NCBI RefSeq assembly: GCF_958405655.1
Contig: NZ_CATYWO010000001.1
Coordinates: 682,001-746,000, forward strand
Origin: Ralstonia condita
GTDB taxonomy: Bacteria > Pseudomonadota > Gammaproteobacteria > Burkholderiales > Burkholderiaceae
Length of the DNA stretch: 64,000 nt
Direction of reading: 5' to 3'
The translations under genes were made by a program, and so were the position numbers. The notes under the pieces were generated by a model, which saw nothing but the letters and a program-made list of their open reading frames with translations, was not told where the DNA came from and searched no databases. This document shows, piece after piece, positions 58,495 to 64,000 of this stretch (positions are counted from its first letter, which is position 1; each line of letters opens with the position of its first letter).

Positions 58495-58998
58495 ATGCTA
58501 TCAGCAGAAGCTCTCAAGGAAATCGACCGGGCGGTCGCGAAATATCCCGCCGACCAAAAACAGTCCGCCGTGATGGCGGCGCTGGCGGTCGCGCAGAGCG
58601 AGAAAGGCTGGGTCTCGCCCGAAGTCATGCAGTTCGTGGCCGAGTATCTCGAAATGCCGCCGGTGTGGGTCGAGGAAGTGGCGACGTTCTACAACATGTA
58701 CGACACCAAGCCGGTAGGCCGCTTCAAGTTGTCGGTGTGCACGAACCTGCCTTGTGCGCTGTCGGGCGGCGACCGTGCTGCTGAACATCTGAAGAAGAAG
58801 CTTGGCATCGGTTTCAATGAGACCACGGCCGACGGCAATTTCACGCTGAAAGAAGGTGAATGCATGGGCGCGTGCGGTGATGCACCGGTCATGATCGTCA
58901 ATAACACCCACATGTGCAGCTTCATGAGCAACGAGAAGCTCGACGCGCTGATCGCCGATTTGCAGGCGAAGGCGTCCGCCAACGGAGCAGGCAAGTAA
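58495..58998 (+). CDS. nuoE: NADH-quinone oxidoreductase subunit E
   Basis: 24-kDa subunit with a [2Fe-2S] cluster: CTNLPCALSG and CMGACGDAP supply the four Cys. 167 residues from ATG 58495 (MLSAEALKEI). An upstream in-frame GTG at 58459 is possible but begins before the conserved region. The stop abuts the nuoF start. The 101-base gap from nuoD holds a CGGGG/CCCCG hairpin. Confidence 0.96.
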   Translation: MLSAEALKEIDRAVAKYPADQKQSAVMAALAVAQSEKGWVSPEVMQFVAEYLEMPPVWVEEVATFYNMYDTKPVGRFKLSVCTNLPCALSGGDRAAEHLKKKLGIGFNETTADGNFTLKEGECMGACGDAPVMIVNNTHMCSFMSNEKLDALIADLQAKASANGAGK

Positions 58999-60294
58999 AT
59001 GACCTCTCTGCACGATCGACATATCCAGCCGCTGATTCTCGCCGGCTTGAACGGCGACAACTGGCACCTAGAAGACTACGTCAAGCGCGGCGGCTACCAG
59101 CAGCTCAAGCGCATCCTGACCGAGAAGATCCCGCCCGAGCAGGTCATCGCCGACGTGAAGGCTTCGGGGCTGCGCGGCCGCGGCGGCGCTGGCTTTCCGA
59201 CTGGCTTGAAGTGGAGCTTCATGCCGCGCCAATTCCCTGGCCAGAAGTATCTCGTCTGCAATTCGGACGAGGGTGAGCCCGGTACGTTCAAGGATCGCGA
59301 CATCCTGCGTTACAACCCGCACGCGCTGATCGAAGGCATGGCGATCGGTGGCTACGCAATGGGTATCACCGTGGGCTACAACTACATCCACGGCGAAATC
59401 TGGGACGTCTACAAGCGATTTGAAGAGGCGCTGGAAGAGGCGCGTGCTGCGGGCCTCCTGGGCGACAACATCCTTGGTTCCGGTTTCAACTTCCAGCTGC
59501 ATGCGCACCATGGCTATGGCGCGTACATCTGTGGCGAGGAAACCGCGTTGCTCGAATCGCTGGAGGGCAAGAAAGGGCAGCCTCGCTTCAAGCCGCCGTT
59601 CCCGGCCAGCTTCGGCCTGTATGGCAAGCCCACGACGATCAACAATACCGAGACCTTCGCTGCGGTACCGTTCCTTCTGTCCATCGGTCCTGACAACTAT
59701 CTGAAGATGGGCAAGCCGAACAACGGCGGCTCGAAGATCTTCTCGGTGTCCGGGGATGTGGAGCGTCCGGGCAACTACGAGATCCCCCTGGGCACGCCGT
59801 TCTCGAAGCTGCTGGAGCTGGCTGGCGGGATGCGTGGCGGCAAGAAGCTCAAGGCGGTCATTCCGGGTGGTTCTTCGGCTCCAGTCGTGCCGGCCGATCT
59901 GATGATGGCCTCCGACATGGACTACGACTCGATCGCTAAGGCCGGCTCGATGCTCGGCTCAGGGGCGGTGATCGTGATGGACGAGACGCGCTGCATGGTG
60001 AAGTCGCTGCTGCGCCTGTCGTATTTCTATTACGAGGAGTCCTGCGGCCAGTGCACGCCGTGCCGAGAGGGCACCGGATGGCTGTACCGCGTGGTCGATC
60101 GCATCGAGCACGGCAAGGGGCGCCAGGAAGATCTGGACCTGCTGAACAACGTGGCCGAGAACATCATGGGCCGGACCATCTGCGCGCTCGGCGATGCCGC
60201 CGCGATGCCGGTCCGCGGCATGCTCAAGCACTACTGGGATGAGTTCGCGTATCACGTCGAACACAAGCAGTGCATGGTGCCCACCTACATTTAA
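58999..60294 (+). CDS. nuoF: NADH-quinone oxidoreductase subunit F
   Basis: NADH- and FMN-binding 51-kDa subunit, 431 residues. Visible are the NADH/FMN glycine-rich region GLRGRGGAGFPTGLKW, the CNSDEGEPGTFKDR loop and the [4Fe-4S] ligands SCGQCTPCREGTGW with a distal Cys in ICALGDAAAMP. It starts directly after nuoE. Confidence 0.98.
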   Translation: MTSLHDRHIQPLILAGLNGDNWHLEDYVKRGGYQQLKRILTEKIPPEQVIADVKASGLRGRGGAGFPTGLKWSFMPRQFPGQKYLVCNSDEGEPGTFKDRDILRYNPHALIEGMAIGGYAMGITVGYNYIHGEIWDVYKRFEEALEEARAAGLLGDNILGSGFNFQLHAHHGYGAYICGEETALLESLEGKKGQPRFKPPFPASFGLYGKPTTINNTETFAAVPFLLSIGPDNYLKMGKPNNGGSKIFSVSGDVERPGNYEIPLGTPFSKLLELAGGMRGGKKLKAVIPGGSSAPVVPADLMMASDMDYDSIAKAGSMLGSGAVIVMDETRCMVKSLLRLSYFYYEESCGQCTPCREGTGWLYRVVDRIEHGKGRQEDLDLLNNVAENIMGRTICALGDAAAMPVRGMLKHYWDEFAYHVEHKQCMVPTYI

Positions 60295-60306
60295 GCGTGG
60301 CAGAAC

Positions 60307-62658
60307 ATGGTTGAAATCGAAATCGATGGCAAGAAGGTCGAGGTTGCCGAGGGCAGCCTGGTAATGGAGGCGGCCCGCCAGGCGGGTACCTACATTCCTC
60401 ATTTCTGCTATCACCGCAAGCTGTCGGTCGCGGCCAACTGCCGGATGTGTCTGGTCGAGGTCGAGAAGGCGCCCAAGGCCCTGCCGGCCTGCGCCACCCC
60501 CGTCACCGCGGGCATGAAGGTCTTCACTGCCTCGGAGAAGGCCGTGAAGGCGCAGAAGTCCGTGATGGAATTCCTGCTGATCAACCACCCGCTGGATTGC
60601 CCGATCTGCGATCAGGGCGGCGAGTGCCAGCTCCAGGATCTGGCGGTCGGCTACGGCAAGTCCGAATCGCGCTACAAGGAAGAGAAGCGCGTGGTGTTCC
60701 ACAAGAACGTGGGCCCGCTGATCTCCATGGAAGAGATGACGCGCTGCATTCACTGCACGCGTTGCGTCCGCTTCGGCCAGGAAATTGCCGGCGTGATGGA
60801 ACTGGGCATGCTCAACCGCGGCGAGCATTCCGAGATCACCACGTTCGTCGGCCAGACGGTGGATTCGGAGTTGTCGGGCAACATGATCGACCTGTGCCCG
60901 GTCGGTGCACTGACCAGCAAGCCGTTCCGGTACTCGGCCCGTACGTGGGAACTGGCGCGCCGCAAGTCGGTGTCGCCGCATGATGGCCTCGGCGCGAACG
61001 TGATCGTTCAGACCAAGAACCAGCGTGTGATGCGCGTGCTTCCGCTGGACAACGAAGCCATCAACGAATGCTGGTTGTCCGACAAGGATCGCTTTGCCTA
61101 CGAAGGTCTCAACAGCGACGAGCGCCTGACGCAGCCAATGCTCAAGCAGGGCGGTCAGTGGAATGCTGTCGACTGGACCACGGCGCTTGAATACGTGGCC
61201 AACGGTCTGAATAACGTCAAGCGTGACCACGGCGCCGAGCAGATTGGTGCACTGGCCAGCCCGCATAGCACGCTGGAAGAGTTGTTCCTGTTGCAGAAGC
61301 TGATGCGCGGCATCGGCAGCGACAACATTGATTTCCGCCTGCGCCAATCGGATTTCTCCGTCAAGCCGGCGGGGGCTCCGTGGCTGGGCATGCCGATCGC
61401 CGATGTGTCGCTGCTGCAGCGCACGTTGGTGGTGGGTGCTTTCCTGCGCAAGGATCACCCCTTGCTCGCTGCGCGTCTGCGCCAAGCCGGCAAGAAGGGG
61501 GCGCAGTTGAGCGTGATCGGTGCCGGCGGCGAAGACCTGCTGATGCCAGCCACGCAACTTCTAGGCGCGCCTTCGCAATGGTTGTCGTTGATGGCTCAAG
61601 TGGCCGTGGCGATTGCCGCAGCCAGCAACACAGCACGTCCGACGGGCACGGAAGGTGTCGAGGCTGGGGAAACCGCGCAGCGCATCGCCGCGTCGTTGGC
61701 TTCGGGTGAGCGCAAGGCCGTGTTCCTGGGGAATGCCGCCGTGGCGCATCCGCAGTTCTCGAAGTTGCATGCGCTGGCTCAGTGGATCGCTCAGCAGACC
61801 GGCGCCACGCTGGGCTTCCTGACCGAGGCTGCCAATACGGTGGGGGGCTACATTGCTGGCGCGCTGCCGCAGTCCAGCGGCCTCGATGTTTCCGCCATGC
61901 TGGCGCAGCCGCGCCGTGCCTATGTGCTCCTCGGCGCCGAGCTGGAGTTCGATACCGCTCATCCACAGCAGGCGCGCGCTGCGCTGGATCAGGCCGATAC
62001 CGTGGTCGTACTGGCACCGTTCGCGTCGCGTGCGGCGCTGGAATACGCCGATGTGCTGCTGCCGACCGCGCCGTTCACTGAAACCGCGGGTACGTTCGTG
62101 AACTGCGAGGGCCTGCCGCAAAGCTTCAACGGCGTGGTGCGTGGTTTGGGCGATTCGCGCCCTGGCTGGAAGGTCCTGCGGGTGCTTGGCAATTTACTCA
62201 ATCTGCCTGGCTTCGAATACGACACGTCGGAAGCTGTGCGTGACGAGGTGTTGGCCAAGCCGGTTGCCGGGCAGCTCTCCAACGCAACAACCGCGCAGAT
62301 TACGGTGCCGGTTGCGGACAGTGTCGGCATCGAACGTCTGGCCGACGTCCCCATTTATCACGCTGACCCGATTGTGCGTCGAGCCGGTTCTCTGCAGCTG
62401 ACCGCAGCCGCTCGCGCAGCCGTTCGTGCAGGCGTGTCCGCCGATGTATTCACGCAGTTGGGTCTGGCCGATGGCGATGCCGTCCGCGTGACGCAAGGGC
62501 AGGGTAGTGTCGTGATGCCGGCGGTATTGGATCGGTCGCTGGCTTCCGGTGTGATCCGTGTGCCGGCTGCAACCGAAGCTTCGACCAAGTTGGGTGCGAT
62601 GTTCGGTGCGGTGAGCGTTGAGAAGGTTGAATCGTCCGCGCTGGCGGCTACGGTGTAA
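60307..62658 (+). CDS. nuoG: NADH-quinone oxidoreductase subunit G
   Basis: Large Fe-S subunit of the peripheral arm, 783 residues. An N-terminal [2Fe-2S] domain (CYHRKLSVAANCRMCLVEVE), the CPICDQGGECQLQD and HCTRCVRFGQEIAG cluster ligands and a long molybdopterin-oxidoreductase-like domain without cofactor follow in order. The C-terminal third is more variable, as usual for NuoG. Confidence 0.97.
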   Translation: MVEIEIDGKKVEVAEGSLVMEAARQAGTYIPHFCYHRKLSVAANCRMCLVEVEKAPKALPACATPVTAGMKVFTASEKAVKAQKSVMEFLLINHPLDCPICDQGGECQLQDLAVGYGKSESRYKEEKRVVFHKNVGPLISMEEMTRCIHCTRCVRFGQEIAGVMELGMLNRGEHSEITTFVGQTVDSELSGNMIDLCPVGALTSKPFRYSARTWELARRKSVSPHDGLGANVIVQTKNQRVMRVLPLDNEAINECWLSDKDRFAYEGLNSDERLTQPMLKQGGQWNAVDWTTALEYVANGLNNVKRDHGAEQIGALASPHSTLEELFLLQKLMRGIGSDNIDFRLRQSDFSVKPAGAPWLGMPIADVSLLQRTLVVGAFLRKDHPLLAARLRQAGKKGAQLSVIGAGGEDLLMPATQLLGAPSQWLSLMAQVAVAIAAASNTARPTGTEGVEAGETAQRIAASLASGERKAVFLGNAAVAHPQFSKLHALAQWIAQQTGATLGFLTEAANTVGGYIAGALPQSSGLDVSAMLAQPRRAYVLLGAELEFDTAHPQQARAALDQADTVVVLAPFASRAALEYADVLLPTAPFTETAGTFVNCEGLPQSFNGVVRGLGDSRPGWKVLRVLGNLLNLPGFEYDTSEAVRDEVLAKPVAGQLSNATTAQITVPVADSVGIERLADVPIYHADPIVRRAGSLQLTAAARAAVRAGVSADVFTQLGLADGDAVRVTQGQGSVVMPAVLDRSLASGVIRVPAATEASTKLGAMFGAVSVEKVESSALAATV

Positions 62659-62666
62659 GGGTCAAC

Positions 62667-63731
62667 ATGATCGAGTCGATTACATCTTTCGGCGCCGCCA
62701 CCTTCGGCGGCTGGTGGCCGCTGGTCTGGACGCTGGTTCGTGCGGTTTGCATCATCTTGCCGCTGCTGCTGTGCGTGGCCTACCTGATTCTCTGGGAGCG
62801 TAAGCTCATCGGCTGGATGCACGTGCGTCTGGGCCCGAACCGCGTGGGTCCGATGGGCTTGCTGCAGCCGATTGCAGACGTGCTCAAGCTGCTGCTCAAG
62901 GAAGTCATGGTGCCGAGCGCGGTCAGCCGTGGCATGTACATCATCGCGCCACTGATGGTGCTGATGCCCGCTATAGCGATCTGGGCGGTGGTGCCGTTCC
63001 AGGCCGAGGCCGTGGTGTCGAACATCAACGCCGGCCTGCTGTACGTGATGGCAATCAGTTCGGTGGGCGTGTATGGCGTGATCCTTGCCGGCTGGGCCTC
63101 GAATTCCAAGTATGCGTTCCTGGGTGCGATGCGCGCATCGGCACAGATGATCTCGTACGAAATCGCCATGGGCTTTGCGCTTGTGACCGTGTTGATGGTC
63201 ACAGGCAGTCTGAACCTGTCCGATATCGTGAATTCCCAGAATCGCGGTTTCTTCGCCGATCACGGTATCAACATCCTGTCGTGGAATTGGCTGCCGCTGC
63301 TGCCGATGTTTGGCGTGTACTTCATCTCCGGCGTCGCCGAGACGAACCGTCATCCGTTCGATGTGGTGGAAGGTGAGTCGGAAATCGTGGCAGGCCACAT
63401 GATTGAGTACTCGGGGATGGCGTTCGCGCTGTTCTTCCTGGCTGAATACATCAACATGATCGTCATCTCGGCAATGACGGCGACGATGTTCCTGGGAGGC
63501 TGGGCCTCGCCGATCGATGCGCCGGTGCTCAACTGGATTCCGGGCTTCTTCTGGCTGCTGATCAAGGTATTCCTCCTGCTGTCGGTGTTCATCTGGCTGC
63601 GCGCATCGTTTCCGCGTTATCGCTATGACCAGATCATGCGTCTGGGCTGGAAGATCTTCATTCCGCTCACGGTGGGTTGGTTGGTCGTCGTCGCCATCTG
63701 GTTGGTGTCGCCCTGGAATATCTGGAAGTAA
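62667..63731 (+). CDS. nuoH: NADH-quinone oxidoreductase subunit H
   Basis: Membrane subunit linking the quinone site to the proton channels. 354 residues and about eight helices, with ERKLIGWMHVRLGPNRVGP and the conserved SGVAETNRHPFDVVEGESE loop. It begins 8 nt after nuoG. Confidence 0.98.
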   Translation: MIESITSFGAATFGGWWPLVWTLVRAVCIILPLLLCVAYLILWERKLIGWMHVRLGPNRVGPMGLLQPIADVLKLLLKEVMVPSAVSRGMYIIAPLMVLMPAIAIWAVVPFQAEAVVSNINAGLLYVMAISSVGVYGVILAGWASNSKYAFLGAMRASAQMISYEIAMGFALVTVLMVTGSLNLSDIVNSQNRGFFADHGINILSWNWLPLLPMFGVYFISGVAETNRHPFDVVEGESEIVAGHMIEYSGMAFALFFLAEYINMIVISAMTATMFLGGWASPIDAPVLNWIPGFFWLLIKVFLLLSVFIWLRASFPRYRYDQIMRLGWKIFIPLTVGWLVVVAIWLVSPWNIWK

Positions 63732-63751
63732 CGGGACAATAGGAAGGCACC

Positions 63752-64000
63752 ATGTTGCTTGCCATCAAGGAATTTTTTAACAGCCTGCTCCTGAAGGAAC
63801 TCTTCAAGGGGCTGGCCCTGACCGGGCGCTATCTGTTTGCGCGCAAGATCACGGTGCTCTTTCCGGAAGAGAAGACGCCGCTGTCACCGCGTTTCCGCGG
63901 TCTCCACGCGCTGCGGCGCTATCCGAACGGCGAGGAACGCTGCATCGCATGCAAGCTGTGCGAAGCCGTGTGTCCCGCCATGGCCATCACCATCGAATCG
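63752..64000 (+). CDS. nuoI: NADH-quinone oxidoreductase subunit I (partial, cut by window end)
   Basis: The first 83 codons of the ferredoxin-like TYKY subunit. The N-terminal helix MLLAIKEFFNSLLLKELFKG and the first [4Fe-4S] motif CIACKLCEAVCP (about residues 66-77) are present; the second lies beyond 64000. AGGAAGG precedes the ATG. The remaining nuoJKLMN genes are expected next. Confidence 0.96.
   Translation, partial: MLLAIKEFFNSLLLKELFKGLALTGRYLFARKITVLFPEEKTPLSPRFRGLHALRRYPNGEERCIACKLCEAVCPAMAITIES

Overview
The window is chromosomal DNA from a high-GC betaproteobacterium of the order Burkholderiales. A Ralstonia-type chromosome fits best (close to R. pickettii, R. mannitolilytica or R. 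solanacearum). This rests on the order ilvBHC-psd-pssA-leuA, rpsO-pnp, tpiA-secG-tRNA-Leu-nuoABCDEFGHI, separate nuoC and nuoD genes, an XdhABC purine operon and typical Burkholderiales families (DUF3106, DUF3619, DUF4136). The assignment comes from reading proteins and was not tested by a database search. I saw no insertion sequence, prophage, CRISPR array or rRNA operon.

Layout. 1-8.4 kb: a Kbp-like BON-LysM protein, tRNA-Thr, then fbp and pepN on the minus strand, a DUF4136 lipoprotein and a MaeB-type malic enzyme. 8.4-26.5 kb: a purine-degradation island of three transcription units. A minus-strand unit carries a GntR regulator, a purine permease, an 8-oxoguanine deaminase, puuE, uraD and perhaps a porin. 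Divergent from it is uraH-puuD. A second minus-strand unit, xdhABC-adenine deaminase-guaD, is divergent from a LysR regulator. Together they convert adenine and guanine to hypoxanthine and xanthine, then urate, 5-hydroxyisourate, OHCU, allantoin and allantoate. A TMEM165-type metal exporter under a yybP-ykoY (Mn2+) riboswitch lies between the units. 26.5-28.6 kb: a tungstate-binding protein and a divergent HTH-plus-binding-domain regulator sit beside the molybdoenzyme genes.

28.6-40.2 kb: a LolC/FtsX-type permease, truncated hemoglobin, DUF924, a TetR-LOG pair, a metallophosphoesterase-glycosyltransferase-DgkA envelope operon, and a minus-strand run from an ECF sigma factor through DUF3619, DUF3106 and RDD proteins to a lipase. 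40.5-47.4 kb: branched-chain amino acid and phosphatidylethanolamine synthesis (ilvB, ilvH, ilvC, psd, pssA, leuA). 47.7-55.2 kb: a periplasmic binding protein, rpsO, pnp, a HAD hydrolase, a quinone oxidoreductase, tpiA and secG. 55.4-64 kb: tRNA-Leu and the complex I operon, cut off inside nuoI by the window end.

The strongest non-gene signal is a transcription attenuator in front of leuA. A 27-codon leader peptide rich in Leu (including three CTA codons), Ile and Val appears to be transcribed from its own start codon. It is followed by a GC-rich terminator whose 5' arm is complementary over 11 bp to the end of the leader reading frame. Other regulatory elements worth attention are the Mn2+ riboswitch with a promoter inside the end of guaD, a perfect inverted repeat around the gntR promoter, and a long stem-loop in the pnp leader.
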